Notes under the pieces: generated by a model | The model's input: only the letters and a program-made list of their open reading frames with translations | What the model was told of the DNA's origin: nothing | Databases searched by the model: none | Made by a program: the position numbers and the translations under genes | Shown: in pieces, positions 7,992 through 17,110 of the stretch | Position numbering within the stretch: the first letter of the stretch is position 1 | Layout: every line of letters starts with the position of its first letter | DNA from: Deltaproteobacteria bacterium | GTDB taxonomy: Bacteria > Myxococcota_A > UBA796 > UBA9615 | Reading direction: 5' to 3' | DNA length: 43,767 nucleotides | NCBI GenBank assembly: GCA_023954745.1 | Contig: JAGSHC010000022.1 | Span: forward strand, 1 to 43,767

Positions 7992-9377
7992 TCAGTCGTC
8001 GGTGTAGCCGAGCATGCGCATGCTCTCGCCCACAGACCCCGCGGCTCCTTCGGCCTCGTCGAGCATTGCGTCGTCGTCGCCGAATCCCGGGAACTGGTCC
8101 TTCTCCAGCATGGGCCCCGGACCGACGGCCCGCTTCCGCTCCGCCGACATCTCTCCGTAGTGCCGGCCCGCCCCAGTGAGGCGATCCCGCAACGCCGCCC
8201 AGGGGCGCCGTCCCGGCTCCATCTGCAAGCCGCCCTGCGCGTCTTGGACATGGCGGGTCTTGTCGACGCCGTCCCACACGTACCGCGCTCGGTCCGTCCG
8301 GACCGAGAACCGCCGCCACATGGTCCGCGCCGCCTTGGGGTAGCGCGCCGGAACCACTGCGTTGTGGGAGGTCACGGTGAGGGCAGTGGGCGACGGCGCA
8401 GGGTCCCCGCTTACCAGGCTCGGCTCGAGGGAGACTCCGTCCAGCTTCAGGTCCTCTTCGCTCTCGATGCCCCGGTCGATGAGGGTGTCTCCCTCCGCGT
8501 CCGACAGCGGCCCTGGCCAAGGCACCCCGGCGAGGCCGCAGACCGTGGGCGCCACATCCACACCCCGCGCGAACCCGCCCAGCCGTTGGGACGGCGGAAC
8601 CTTCGCCGACCCCCGCCCCCCGAAGAACATCAGTGGCACGTGGGTGGTGTCATCCGTCAACCAGCGGCCGTGCAGATCGTAGATGTGCCCCACCTCATGG
8701 CCCTCGGGGACGGACTCCCCCCAGTTCTCACCGTGGTCCGCCGTGACGCAGACCAGCACGTCGTCTCCCCCGCTCTGGGCAGCCTCCAGATAGGCACCGA
8801 GCAGCTCACGGTCCAGGAACTCCACGGTGTCGAGATAGGCCCGACGCCACCGCGGACGCTGACTGTCCGGGTCGGCCGCGAGCTCGCCGAGGATCTCGTT
8901 GCACAGCGCCTTCCACGGCTTCCGCGGGATCGCCTCGGTCCGGTACGGCAGGTGAGTCCACCAGTGGTGCACGAACACGAAGCGGTCGCTCCCTCTCGGA
9001 GCACGCAAGGCCGAACAGATGGCGGCCCGGTTCTGGCTGTCCCCCACCGTCCCCCGGGCCTGGGTACCAGCGAAGGCCCAGCGAGGGTTGTGGAAGAAGC
9101 TGAAGACCTCGAAGCCTGCCGCCCCAAACGCCGTGAACAGCGTGGGACGTCGCTTTGGGTACGGATGCCGCCACCGGGAGACGCCGATGCGGTGCGGGAA
9201 GGTCCCTGCGGCGATGGCGTTGAGGGAGGGCACCGTCCATCCCGCCGACGCGATGGTCTGGGTGAATGCAGTGCCATCGGCGGCCATCTGGTCGAGCAGC
9301 GGAGTGCGGGCTTCGCCGCCGCCGAAGCCAGGGGCGTCGGCCCGGAGCGAGTCAACGACCAGGACCAGCACGATCAC
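7992..9377 (-). CDS. Alkaline-phosphatase-superfamily hydrolase (sulfatase-like)
   Basis: The product has 461 residues. Metal and active-site motifs of the superfamily are present: VLVVDSLRAD (Asp9), GWTVPS with Thr48 at the nucleophile position, TADHGEN (Asp214, His215) and a later DTTHVPLMF. Sulfatases that mature to formylglycine have Cys or Ser in CxPSR; Thr here resembles phosphoglycerol or phosphoethanolamine transferases and archaeal-type sulfatase homologues, so phosphoester or transferase chemistry is as likely as sulfatase. No signal peptide precedes the first strand, suggesting a cytoplasmic enzyme. It starts 4 bp after the ABC transporter gene and is probably cotranscribed with it. 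Confidence 0.82.
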   Translation of the reverse strand: MIVLVLVVDSLRADAPGFGGGEARTPLLDQMAADGTAFTQTIASAGWTVPSLNAIAAGTFPHRIGVSRWRHPYPKRRPTLFTAFGAAGFEVFSFFHNPRWAFAGTQARGTVGDSQNRAAICSALRAPRGSDRFVFVHHWWTHLPYRTEAIPRKPWKALCNEILGELAADPDSQRPRWRRAYLDTVEFLDRELLGAYLEAAQSGGDDVLVCVTADHGENWGESVPEGHEVGHIYDLHGRWLTDDTTHVPLMFFGGRGSAKVPPSQRLGGFARGVDVAPTVCGLAGVPWPGPLSDAEGDTLIDRGIESEEDLKLDGVSLEPSLVSGDPAPSPTALTVTSHNAVVPARYPKAARTMWRRFSVRTDRARYVWDGVDKTRHVQDAQGGLQMEPGRRPWAALRDRLTGAGRHYGEMSAERKRAVGPGPMLEKDQFPGFGDDDAMLDEAEGAAGSVGESMRMLGYTDD

Positions 9378-9381
9378 GGGT

Positions 9382-12372
9382 TCACCTGCGGTCGCGACGC
9401 AGCAGGATCACCCAGGTGGTGACGACACACGCGAGCCCGATGCCGCCCATCACCGCCATGTCGACGGCGAAGACGTCGTTCTCGAAGCCGACCCGCTTCC
9501 AGAAGGTGACGATGGCCTCTCGGGTGCGATCGCCGCGGTCCGAGCCGGGCGCGTACTCGACCTGGAGGATCCCCCCGTAGGCCCAGCGAAGCAGGACCGG
9601 CTTGCTGAGCCACACCGCCATCTGAGATGCCTTCTCCCCGGTGACCGGGAGCAGGATTCCGCTCAGCATGATCTGGGGGAGGATCACCAGGGGGACGAGC
9701 TGGATCGCCTGAAGCTCCGACCGGGCGACCGCCGAGATCAGCAGGCCCATCGCCATGGACGACCACCCCGCGAGCAGCGCAGCCCCCACGAGCCCCGTCA
9801 CGGCCCCCTGCAGAGGCACCACGGGAATGAGGATGCCCACGAGCAGCAGGACCTGGGCGGCGATGAGCCCTCCTTGCAGGAGCAGCTTGCTCAGCAGGTA
9901 GGGGCCTGGACGCAGGGAGCCCATGCGCTCCCGACGGAAGATGGCTCGCTCCCCGACGATCTCGCGGGCGACGTTGGAACAGCCGAACCAGACCGCCGCG
10001 GCCACGACCACGAAGAGGGTGGGTGTGATGTCGTCCTTGAGGAACCGCGGGTCGAAACGGCCTTCGTGGAACAGGAGCGTCGCCAAGGCGGCGATCACCG
10101 GCGCCTGCGCCATCTGCACCATCAGCGCGTTGCTGTCGCGGAACTTGAGGCGGGCGTACCGCGCCGTCAGGTTCAGCGTCTGCCGCACAGGGTTCGCCAG
10201 GGCAGCCTTGCTCAGCCGAGAGCCCTTCCGCGCCTGTTTGAGCTGGTCCTTGCTCAGACGAGAGGTCACGAAGCGGGTGTGCTGAGGACTCGCTCGATAG
10301 TCCGCCTTCCACACATCCGGCTCGCGGCCGAGGGAAGGGTCCAGCGGGTCGAGCACGTCCAGGACGTAGTCGGCGGGGTTCCTCGCCGTCTCCGGCGGAA
10401 CCTCGGAGCGCTCGCTGAAGTACCGCTTCACTCCGTTGACGGGGCCGAAGTAGGCGACCTTGCCCCCGGTGGTCAACAGCAGGATCTTGTCGAAGAGGTC
10501 AAAGGCCTCGGGCCGCGGCTGATGGACCGTCATGACCACGGTCCGGCCCCCCGACGCCAGACCGCGACACTGCCGAATCAGCTGCATCGCGGAGCGCGCA
10601 TCGAGGCCGCTGGTCGGCTCGTCGAGCAGCAGCAACGACGGCTGGCCCAGAAGCTCGATCGCGACGTTGAGCCGCTTGCGCTGGCCGCCGCTGAGCCCTC
10701 GTCGGACCTCGTCGCCCACGATCTGTCCGCGGACGCGAGAGAGATCCAGCTGACGAAGCACCGAGTCGATGCGGCTGCCGATCTCCTCCTTGCTCAGGGC
10801 GTCCGGGAAGTTGATGCGCGCATGGAACTCGAGCACCTCCTCCACCGTCAGGGAGCGATGCATCACGTCTTCCTGGGGCACGTACCCCACCGCCTGCCGG
10901 AACACGTCGTAGTGCTTGTAGAGCGAGAGGCCGTCCACCAGAACATGCCCTCGAGTGGGTGGGGTGTAGCCAGCCAGGGTGGTGAGCACCGAGGTCTTTC
11001 CAGCCCCCGAGGGGCCCATGATCGCGACCATCTCCCCTGGCAGGATCGAGAAGCTGACCTCATCGACGACCCGCAGGTCCGCAGGACCCACCTCGCGAAC
11101 GAGCTTGTGCACATCGAGGCGCACACCGACGACACCGCCGTACTGCTCCGCAGTCGCGACGCGCCCTCCAGCCTCCAGCCGCAGCCGATGAGGGCCTACG
11201 CGGAGGTCGTCCGCCGGCTTGACCGCGGTGGTTCCACGCACCGGCTCGCCGTTGAGCCAGGTTCCGTTCGTCGACCCCAGGTCCGTGACGAGGTAGCCGC
11301 TGTCGGTCACCTCGATCCGCGCGTGTTGCCGCGACACGTTGGGGGTGTCGATCACGATGTCCGCCGTCGCGTCGCGCCCGACGATGACCGTGGTGCCGGG
11401 CTGCAAGAGGTCCCCCACCGCCGTCTGGGTGTCGCCCTGGGGCGCCCCCGAGAGCGAAGGAATGACCCCGGTGGTGTCCCCGATGGGCTCGCCCAGCAGC
11501 CCGCTGGGGCCTAACAGGGTGTTCATGGGCAGGGAGCCCGTCGAGCCCGGAAGGACCGCGTCGATCACGCCGAGGACCGACGTCTGGTTCGAGGCTCGCC
11601 GCCCCCGCACTGCACGCACCACCTGCAGGGGCGTCAAGCGGACGGTGCCCACCTCGAAGGGAGTACGCCAATCAATGCTCGCGCGCTTCACGCGCTGCTC
11701 GTTGACGTAGGTGCCGTTTGCCGAGTCGAGGTCCTCGAGCTGAAGCCCGCTCGGCTCGCGGACCAGCTTGACGTGCCGCGCCGAGACGACGGGGTCCTCG
11801 AGGACGAAGTCACAATCCGGCGCGCGCCCAATGGTGATCGGAGCGAAGAACTCGGGCAGCTCGTCCAGATCCAGCACATCGTGGGGGACCATCTGCTCGG
11901 TCAGCACGACCCCGTCGATCTGGACCCGGGCCTTGCCGAGGTCCACGGCGAGGGCGCCCTGCCTGACCTCTCCGTCGACCACCACGGTGACCTCAGCGGT
12001 GAGCTTCTGAATCTCCACGAGCGGACCGACGCGTCGGAGCCGGACCCCACGCGGCGCGAGATCCCCGTCGGGAACCATGATGTCCGCGTCGAGGCCCGAG
12101 CCGAGCACCCGCCAGATCCCCGTCGCCAGGGACATCTCGGTGGTGCGATCGGCATCCTCGAAGGAGCCGCTGATCTCCGGGATGCTGAGGCCCGCGAACG
12201 ACTGGGACACCGAGTCGGGCTCGGCCGTCGTGGCTACCCCCGAGGAGAGCTCTTCCACCACGGGCACACGCACCCGCCCGTCGCGAGTGGCTTCGGGCGC
12301 TGCCTGGCGGCGCACAGGAGCCGGCCAGGGCTCCGGCTCCTCCCAATCAGAGACAGAGTCGTCGTCGGACAC
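9382..12372 (-). CDS. FHA-domain ABCG-type transporter (ATPase plus permease)
   Basis: The product has 996 residues from GTG 12372 with a GGAGGA ribosome-binding site. After an acidic disordered N-terminus comes a degenerate FHA-like region (~87-155) and two clear FHA domains: ~176-225 (IGRAPDCDFVLEDPVVSARHVKL..SANGTYVN) and ~324-378 (VGRDATADIVID..VSRQHARIEV..STNGTWLN). The ATPase follows, with Walker A GPSGAGKT near 451, signature LSGGQRKRL near 558 and Walker B LLLLDEPTSG near 580. An ABC2-type membrane domain with about six segments ends the protein. FHA domains bind phosphothreonine, so control by a Ser/Thr kinase is likely. The substrate is unknown. Confidence 0.93.
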   Translation of the reverse strand: MSDDDSVSDWEEPEPWPAPVRRQAAPEATRDGRVRVPVVEELSSGVATTAEPDSVSQSFAGLSIPEISGSFEDADRTTEMSLATGIWRVLGSGLDADIMVPDGDLAPRGVRLRRVGPLVEIQKLTAEVTVVVDGEVRQGALAVDLGKARVQIDGVVLTEQMVPHDVLDLDELPEFFAPITIGRAPDCDFVLEDPVVSARHVKLVREPSGLQLEDLDSANGTYVNEQRVKRASIDWRTPFEVGTVRLTPLQVVRAVRGRRASNQTSVLGVIDAVLPGSTGSLPMNTLLGPSGLLGEPIGDTTGVIPSLSGAPQGDTQTAVGDLLQPGTTVIVGRDATADIVIDTPNVSRQHARIEVTDSGYLVTDLGSTNGTWLNGEPVRGTTAVKPADDLRVGPHRLRLEAGGRVATAEQYGGVVGVRLDVHKLVREVGPADLRVVDEVSFSILPGEMVAIMGPSGAGKTSVLTTLAGYTPPTRGHVLVDGLSLYKHYDVFRQAVGYVPQEDVMHRSLTVEEVLEFHARINFPDALSKEEIGSRIDSVLRQLDLSRVRGQIVGDEVRRGLSGGQRKRLNVAIELLGQPSLLLLDEPTSGLDARSAMQLIRQCRGLASGGRTVVMTVHQPRPEAFDLFDKILLLTTGGKVAYFGPVNGVKRYFSERSEVPPETARNPADYVLDVLDPLDPSLGREPDVWKADYRASPQHTRFVTSRLSKDQLKQARKGSRLSKAALANPVRQTLNLTARYARLKFRDSNALMVQMAQAPVIAALATLLFHEGRFDPRFLKDDITPTLFVVVAAAVWFGCSNVAREIVGERAIFRRERMGSLRPGPYLLSKLLLQGGLIAAQVLLLVGILIPVVPLQGAVTGLVGAALLAGWSSMAMGLLISAVARSELQAIQLVPLVILPQIMLSGILLPVTGEKASQMAVWLSKPVLLRWAYGGILQVEYAPGSDRGDRTREAIVTFWKRVGFENDVFAVDMAVMGGIGLACVVTTWVILLRRDRR

Positions 12373-12394
12373 GTGGTCCTCCGAGCCGCTCCGC

Positions 12395-12841
12395 TCAGTC
12401 CTTGTAAGCCACCGCCACGGCGAAGTCGGTCTTCGCCGAGGCCTTGTGGACCATCACCCGCAGGAGGTACTCACCGGTCTTGGCGGGCTCCACGGAGACG
12501 AAGGGCTGGGCGTCAGGCGACGCATCCCGGTCCACGAGCTCGCCGGCGTCGTCGAACAACGAGAGGTCGAGGTCGACGCCCTCGCCATCCGCGCAGCCGA
12601 GCAGCAGGTAGGTCATGCCCTTGTAGAGCGTGACCCTGTAGACGACCTCCTCCTTGTCGGCGGCGGCGTCAGAGTCCTTCGCACGAAGGCGGTTGCCGTT
12701 GCCGATGACGGCAGCGGAGATCAACTCATCCAAGCACGTCTCGGCCTTGGCCGGGTCTGCCTGGGCAGTCGTCGGCACGAATGCGGTGCCAAGACCAAAG
12801 AGGAGAGCGGAGAGAGCGGCGAGGAGCGTAGTGCGCGTCAT
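12395..12841 (-). CDS. Small exported protein, pre-peptidase-like beta fold
   Basis: The product has 148 residues with a clear signal peptide (MTRTTLLAALSALLFGLGTAF..TAQA). The mature part has two Cys and a beta-rich pattern (VVYRVTLYKGMTYLLLGC..VDLDLSLFDDAGELVDRD..EYLLRVMVHKA) that resembles bacterial pre-peptidase C-terminal (PPC) domains. It lies 22 bp before the FHA-ABC gene and 11 bp after the lipoprotein gene, so it should be cotranscribed with both. Possibly a periplasmic partner or cargo of the transporter; this is inferred from position. Confidence 0.8.
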   Translation of the reverse strand: MTRTTLLAALSALLFGLGTAFVPTTAQADPAKAETCLDELISAAVIGNGNRLRAKDSDAAADKEEVVYRVTLYKGMTYLLLGCADGEGVDLDLSLFDDAGELVDRDASPDAQPFVSVEPAKTGEYLLRVMVHKASAKTDFAVAVAYKD

Positions 12842-12852
12842 GAGGTTCCCTC

Positions 12853-13731
12853 CTAGAAACGGGCGATGATGTTGCCGGTGTGCTTCGCGACCGCCTTGAG
12901 GTCCTCGTTGGCGAGGGTCTCCTTCTTGGCGATCTCGGACATGGCATCGAGCTCCACAATGACGGCGACGACGTCCTCGTCACCCGCCTTCGCGGCGGAG
13001 CTGTTCTTGATGAATTCGGTGAAGTAGCCGAGCACCGAGGGCTGGTGCACGAGCGCCGGCGCCTCCTTGCTTCCCGCCCCTTCGGAGAGGACCGTCGAGA
13101 GCAGATGCACACCCTGGACCCAGCCGCCGGCCTGCACGAGGGTGGCGACTTCTTCGCCGGCGCCCTTGTTCAGAGCCTTCTGGACCTTCTGGTTGAGCAA
13201 GTCCATGGACGGCGGGAGCTCGGCGTTGCCGATCGTGCCCGCCTCGTAGTCCGCGATGAGCTTGTCGGTCTCGCCGAGCACCGACTCGCCAGCGCCGAGG
13301 GCTGCGAGGCCGGCCTTGGCCGCCTTCATCCGCGCGAGCACGGCGTCCTTCGTGCCGTCCTTGCTTGCCAGGAGCACGTTGGCGATGCGACGTCCGGTCT
13401 CGAGGGCCACGACGGGCTTGCTCTTGCCTTCGATGTTCCCCTCGGTTCCGAGGCGATCGCCCAGGGGCGTCGTCACTTCCGCCGCTGCGAGAGCGATCTG
13501 GAACTCGGACGGAGCGGGAACGAACATCGCCGTCTTGCCGCGGCTGCTCGCCGCAGCAAAGTCGATCTTCGTGCTGGCGTCGGCGGCAGGGGCTTCAGCC
13601 TCTGCGGGCTTCTCGGCCGGCTGTTCTGCCGGCGCCGTCTCTTCCGGCGTGCCGGAGCCGCCGCAAGCGTTCAGGAGGAGGAGGCTGGCCAGGGCGGTAG
13701 AAGCCGCCCAGGTACTGCGGGAGAGGAGCAT
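12853..13731 (-). CDS. Lipoprotein, first gene of the FHA-ABC operon
   Basis: I choose ATG 13731 with GGGGA upstream, giving 292 residues. The frame is open much further upstream, but that part has no signal peptide and overlaps the divergent TPR gene. The signal peptide ends LLLLNAC. A Glu/Ala/Pro linker (~30-52) is followed by an all-helical domain rich in Ala, Lys and Glu without Cys (AALGAGESVLGETDKLIADYEAG). I do not recognise the fold. It is transcribed ahead of the small exported protein, the transporter and the phosphatase-like enzyme. Confidence 0.8.
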   Translation of the reverse strand: MLLSRSTWAASTALASLLLLNACGGSGTPEETAPAEQPAEKPAEAEAPAADASTKIDFAAASSRGKTAMFVPAPSEFQIALAAAEVTTPLGDRLGTEGNIEGKSKPVVALETGRRIANVLLASKDGTKDAVLARMKAAKAGLAALGAGESVLGETDKLIADYEAGTIGNAELPPSMDLLNQKVQKALNKGAGEEVATLVQAGGWVQGVHLLSTVLSEGAGSKEAPALVHQPSVLGYFTEFIKNSSAAKAGDEDVVAVIVELDAMSEIAKKETLANEDLKAVAKHTGNIIARF

Positions 13732-13892
13732 GTCGATATCCCCGGTCACTAGAGAGGCCGGCCGACGCCCAGCGGGATCTTTCCCGAGGCACCTGCGCGG
13801 ACGTCCAATCGTGCCGAAGCCCCCCCATGTTTTCAACTCGGCCCCGACCTGTGGACAATGGGGCTGACGGCATTTGCCGCGCAGGAGGACTG

Positions 13893-16211
13893 ATGAGCGA
13901 CCTTCCCCAGTGGCTACGACCGGCGGCCGATGTCCTGAAACACGCAGTATCCCGGGGGGTTCTGCTCGTTTCGGACGGCGGCGTGGCCGAAGACGATGCA
14001 CGGACTCTCGCGTCGTCAGCGAATCTCGAACTCGTCGTCGTGGATGCACGAATCTATGGACTTCTTCCCGACGGAGTCGTCCGGGGAGCGCTTCGCGACG
14101 AGCTCGGCGGCGCGACCGGATCGCCCGACGAAGGATTCTGCGTCGACGCTCTCGGAGACGGCGACGCCGCTCTCGCGACCTGGGAGATGATCCAGTCCGG
14201 GTGGGCGCCAGCGATCCCAGCCGTCGACGAGTTCGTGGAACTGGACGACTCGATCGACGACGAAGACGACGTGCACGCCCCTCCTCCCGCCGTGCCCACC
14301 GACGACGCGGGTCGTCGCGTCGAGGCTCTCGCCCGCATCCTCGCGGCCGCCGGCGATCTCTCCCCTCGACTCGTGCTGGTGCGATCAGCCGATCACGCGG
14401 ACGCCACCTCGCTCGCGGCGGTTCGGTCCGTCCTCGCCAGCGGGCGCGGCGCGGGCACGGCCTGGCTTCTGGAGGGCCCCATCGAGGAGTCGAGCGCCCT
14501 GGGACGTCTCCTCGCACCGGTGCTGCGCGCCGCCTCGGACGATCGCTTCGACGGTCCCCGCCACGCCTCCATCACCGGCGGCTCCACCGAGGATGAGAGC
14601 CCCCGCCCCCCAGGCCGAGGAACGGCTGCCGAGCTGTTGGCGATGCTCCAGGCGGGGGGGGTGCCGATCCCCGAGGCCTTGCTCGGCGGCCAGGCATTGG
14701 CGACCTATCGGGGCCAATCCCCCCGAGCCACGTTCCAGGATCTCGAAGGGCTCCTGCACACGGAGCGAGGGTCCGTGACCGACGGCTGGGTCGTGACCGA
14801 CTCTCACGGCGCCCCGGGCTCCGGGCCACTCATGCGCGCGGACGCCCGGGCCCTTCACGCCTGCCTCGACGCGGAAGAGTTCGCCGCCCACCCTGCCGCT
14901 CCGATCCTGCGCGCCGGCCTGGCCCTCGCTGCCGACAGTCCGTCAGCGGCCGACGATGCCGTGGCTGCCGGCCGACTCCTGCTCGGTCGTGGCGACGCCC
15001 TCGGAGCCCAGCGCTGGCTCGATCGCGCCGCTTCCTGGCTCGGGGGCAGCACCACGCCCGAGCTTTCGCTCCTGCGCGCTCGCGCATCTCGGGAGGTGGG
15101 AGACGCGCGCACGGCCACCCGCATCGCTCGCGAAGCGATCCTCTCCGGCAGTGGCGACGACGCGGTGGTGGCCGAGTTGCACCTGGAGGCGGGCCGCGTG
15201 GCGGTGTCTGAAGGCGACGACAAGACGGCGTCTCGACACCTGCAGGCGGCGGCGAGCCTCGGAGCGGCCGAAGGCAACCTGTCCCTGGCCGGCGAGGCGC
15301 ACCTCGCCCTCGCCGGTCTCCTCGAGTCTCACGGGCAATACCGCGAGGGAGCCGCCGCCGCAGCCGAAGCGGCGAAGGCCTTCGAGCACGCACGAGACAC
15401 GATCTCCGCAGCCCGCGCCTTTGCCGCGCGCGCGGTGTGCATCGCCGGAGCCGGGAAGGCGCCGCGAGCGCTCCAGGAGTTGAAGCACGCCATGAAGCGG
15501 ACCCCGGACGCCGACGACCCCCGCCCTGGGGCCCTCGACGTGCGCATCGCCTTGGGGCTGATCTTTCGAGAAGCCGGAGATCGGGAAAAGGCGCGTCAAG
15601 CGCTGGCTCTGGCCGCCAAGCGCGCGCACACCCACGCCCTGGCCGATCGCGAGGCCGTCGCTCGGCTGAACCTCGCGCGCTTCTACCTCGAAGCCCTTCC
15701 TGTCCGCGGAGCCGAACGGGGGGAGGCTCTGAGTGCCGGACGCGAAGCCGCGGAGGAGTCGATCCAGCTCGCCCGCGGCGTAGGACGCCCCGATCTCGAG
15801 GCGGAGTCCGAGGCGCTGCTGGGAGAGCTCGCGTGGCGCAGCGAAGCCTGGGCGCGCGCAGCCGAGGCCCTGTCCCGGGAGCAGGAGCTGTGGACTCAGG
15901 CGGGGAACGCGGTGCGGGTCATCGACGTGGCCCTCCGGCGGGGGCAGCTGGCGAGCCGACAAGAGGACTGGCAAGGCGCCTTCGAGGCCGCGAACGCCGC
16001 CCTGAACCAGGCCCAGCGGAAGCGGCTGAACCTCAAGCTGGCGCAGGCCTACATGCTCCGCGGAGACGCGTTGCACCGCCTGGAGCGCAAGGATGAAGCG
16101 CTTCAGTCGCTGCAGGAGGCGCAGCGGATCTTCGGCTCCCTCGGCGAGGAGTACGCAGCCCAGGCGGGGGCGGCCGAGCGCCGCGCCCAGCAGTTGGTGG
16201 CGGGCCCGTAG
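13893..16211 (+). CDS. Large TPR-repeat protein
   Basis: The product has 772 residues from ATG 13893, preceded by a strong AGGAGGA. Residues 1-~330 form an alpha/beta region (GVLLVSDGGVAEDDARTL, LELVVVDARIYGLLPDGVVRGAL, PRLVLVRSADHADATSLAAV) laid out like an AAA/STAND ATPase domain, but I see no Walker A lysine motif. Residues ~370-772 are continuous TPR-like helical pairs (AGEAHLALAGLLESHGQYREGAAAAAEAAKAF). The C-terminal arrangement resembles signalling proteins with an ATPase head and TPR tail. No signal peptide. The 161-bp gap to the divergent lipoprotein gene must hold both promoters. Confidence 0.8.
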   Translation: MSDLPQWLRPAADVLKHAVSRGVLLVSDGGVAEDDARTLASSANLELVVVDARIYGLLPDGVVRGALRDELGGATGSPDEGFCVDALGDGDAALATWEMIQSGWAPAIPAVDEFVELDDSIDDEDDVHAPPPAVPTDDAGRRVEALARILAAAGDLSPRLVLVRSADHADATSLAAVRSVLASGRGAGTAWLLEGPIEESSALGRLLAPVLRAASDDRFDGPRHASITGGSTEDESPRPPGRGTAAELLAMLQAGGVPIPEALLGGQALATYRGQSPRATFQDLEGLLHTERGSVTDGWVVTDSHGAPGSGPLMRADARALHACLDAEEFAAHPAAPILRAGLALAADSPSAADDAVAAGRLLLGRGDALGAQRWLDRAASWLGGSTTPELSLLRARASREVGDARTATRIAREAILSGSGDDAVVAELHLEAGRVAVSEGDDKTASRHLQAAASLGAAEGNLSLAGEAHLALAGLLESHGQYREGAAAAAEAAKAFEHARDTISAARAFAARAVCIAGAGKAPRALQELKHAMKRTPDADDPRPGALDVRIALGLIFREAGDREKARQALALAAKRAHTHALADREAVARLNLARFYLEALPVRGAERGEALSAGREAAEESIQLARGVGRPDLEAESEALLGELAWRSEAWARAAEALSREQELWTQAGNAVRVIDVALRRGQLASRQEDWQGAFEAANAALNQAQRKRLNLKLAQAYMLRGDALHRLERKDEALQSLQEAQRIFGSLGEEYAAQAGAAERRAQQLVAGP

Positions 16212-16215
16212 CCGG

Positions 16216-16725
16216 ATGAATGCGCCCAGCCGCGTCGAGCTTCGCGCCGCGGAGCCCCGCGACCACTCAGCGATCGCGGTGCTGGGCGTGGAGTCCTTCG
16301 CCCGATTCGGGGACTACCGACGCTCCATGAGTCAGTGGCTCGGGAACCCAGGCATCGCCACGTTCCTCGCGGAGCAGGACGGTGTGATGCAGGGCTTCGC
16401 CATGATCGCCCTGCTCCAGACGGAGGCCGCGCCAGAGGCGTGCGTACTCGCTGTGTGTGTGCAGTCTTCAGCCCAGGGGCGAGGCGTCGGGCGGCTCCTG
16501 CTGGGACATGCGCTCGAACGACTGGGCCGCGAAGGGGCCGAGCACGGTGCCACCGAGGTCTTCGCGGACGTCGCCGACGACAACACGGCAGCCCTCGCGC
16601 TCTTCGGGGGTGTGGGCTTCCTGGACCGTGGTCCCTCGGGCGCCACCTACCCCGGCGGCCAAGCAGCGCGGCGTCTGACGAGACCCCTTCCCCACAGCGA
16701 TTCCGATACCATCCGCCCGTGCTGA
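16216..16725 (+). CDS. GNAT-family N-acetyltransferase
   Basis: The product has 169 residues and starts 4 bp after the TPR gene, so it is probably cotranscribed. The acetyl-CoA-binding motif is QGRGVGRLLLGHALERL (~92-108), preceded by the strand CVLAVCVQSSAQ and followed by VADDNTAALALFGGVGFLDRG, the usual late GNAT motif. The N-terminus (VELRAAEPRDHSAI) is typical. The substrate cannot be predicted. The end of this gene holds the TACCAT box of the next gene. Confidence 0.88.
   Translation: MNAPSRVELRAAEPRDHSAIAVLGVESFARFGDYRRSMSQWLGNPGIATFLAEQDGVMQGFAMIALLQTEAAPEACVLAVCVQSSAQGRGVGRLLLGHALERLGREGAEHGATEVFADVADDNTAALALFGGVGFLDRGPSGATYPGGQAARRLTRPLPHSDSDTIRPC
16707..16712 (+). promoter_or_regulatory. 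TANNNT box for leaderless start at 16719
   Basis: TACCAT lies inside the end of the GNAT gene and ends 7 nt before GTG 16719. It favours that GTG over the in-frame ATG at 16725 as the start of the small membrane protein. Confidence 0.45.
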
Positions 16726-17099
16726 TGCCTCTCCCCGTGCAGCTCGCCCTCATCGTCGGCTCCCTCGTCGCCTTCGGGGTCCTGGCCATGACTCTGCGCA
16801 AGCGACAGACCTGGCCCGCGTTGCTTCTGTGGCTGGCGCCCGTCGCCCTGGCGGTGCCCCTGGCAGACCTGGCCATGGCGGGGATCGGCACCGTGATTCC
16901 GGTGTTCACCATGGATGGAGGGCCAGGAGACGGCTGGCGGTTCAGCGCTGTCTTCTTCGTGGTGCTCTGTGCCGTGGAGCTGTCGACCCAGATCCTCATG
17001 ACCCGCACCGCCGGGACCGGAACCGTGCGCCGACCGGCCCAGGATCGTCCGCGCGCCACTGTGGCCGGCCCCATCCCCGACGCCCCGCCGACTCCGTAG
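16719..17099 (+). CDS. Small membrane protein, about three segments
   Basis: The product has 126 residues from GTG 16719 (or 124 from ATG 16725, which overlaps the GNAT stop as TGATG). Hydrophobic segments lie at ~5-25 (LALIVGSLVAFGVLAMTL), ~32-56 (ALLLWLAPVALAVPLADLAMAG) and ~72-90 (FSAVFFVVLCAVELSTQIL). A polar, Pro/Arg-rich tail ends the protein. No known family is recognised. Confidence 0.68.
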   Translation: MLMPLPVQLALIVGSLVAFGVLAMTLRKRQTWPALLLWLAPVALAVPLADLAMAGIGTVIPVFTMDGGPGDGWRFSAVFFVVLCAVELSTQILMTRTAGTGTVRRPAQDRPRATVAGPIPDAPPTP

Positions 17100-17110
17100 A
17101 GACGCAGACG

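Noticed and set aside
9019-11514. Long plus-strand frame opposite the FHA-ABC transporter and sulfatase-like genes
   Set aside because: It reads as an Arg/His/Gln-rich shadow without motifs, while the minus strand carries complete catalytic motifs.
13732-14517. N-terminal extension of the operon-leading lipoprotein upstream of ATG 13731
   Set aside because: It is Arg-rich, overlaps the TPR gene start, and would bury the lipoprotein signal peptide inside the protein.
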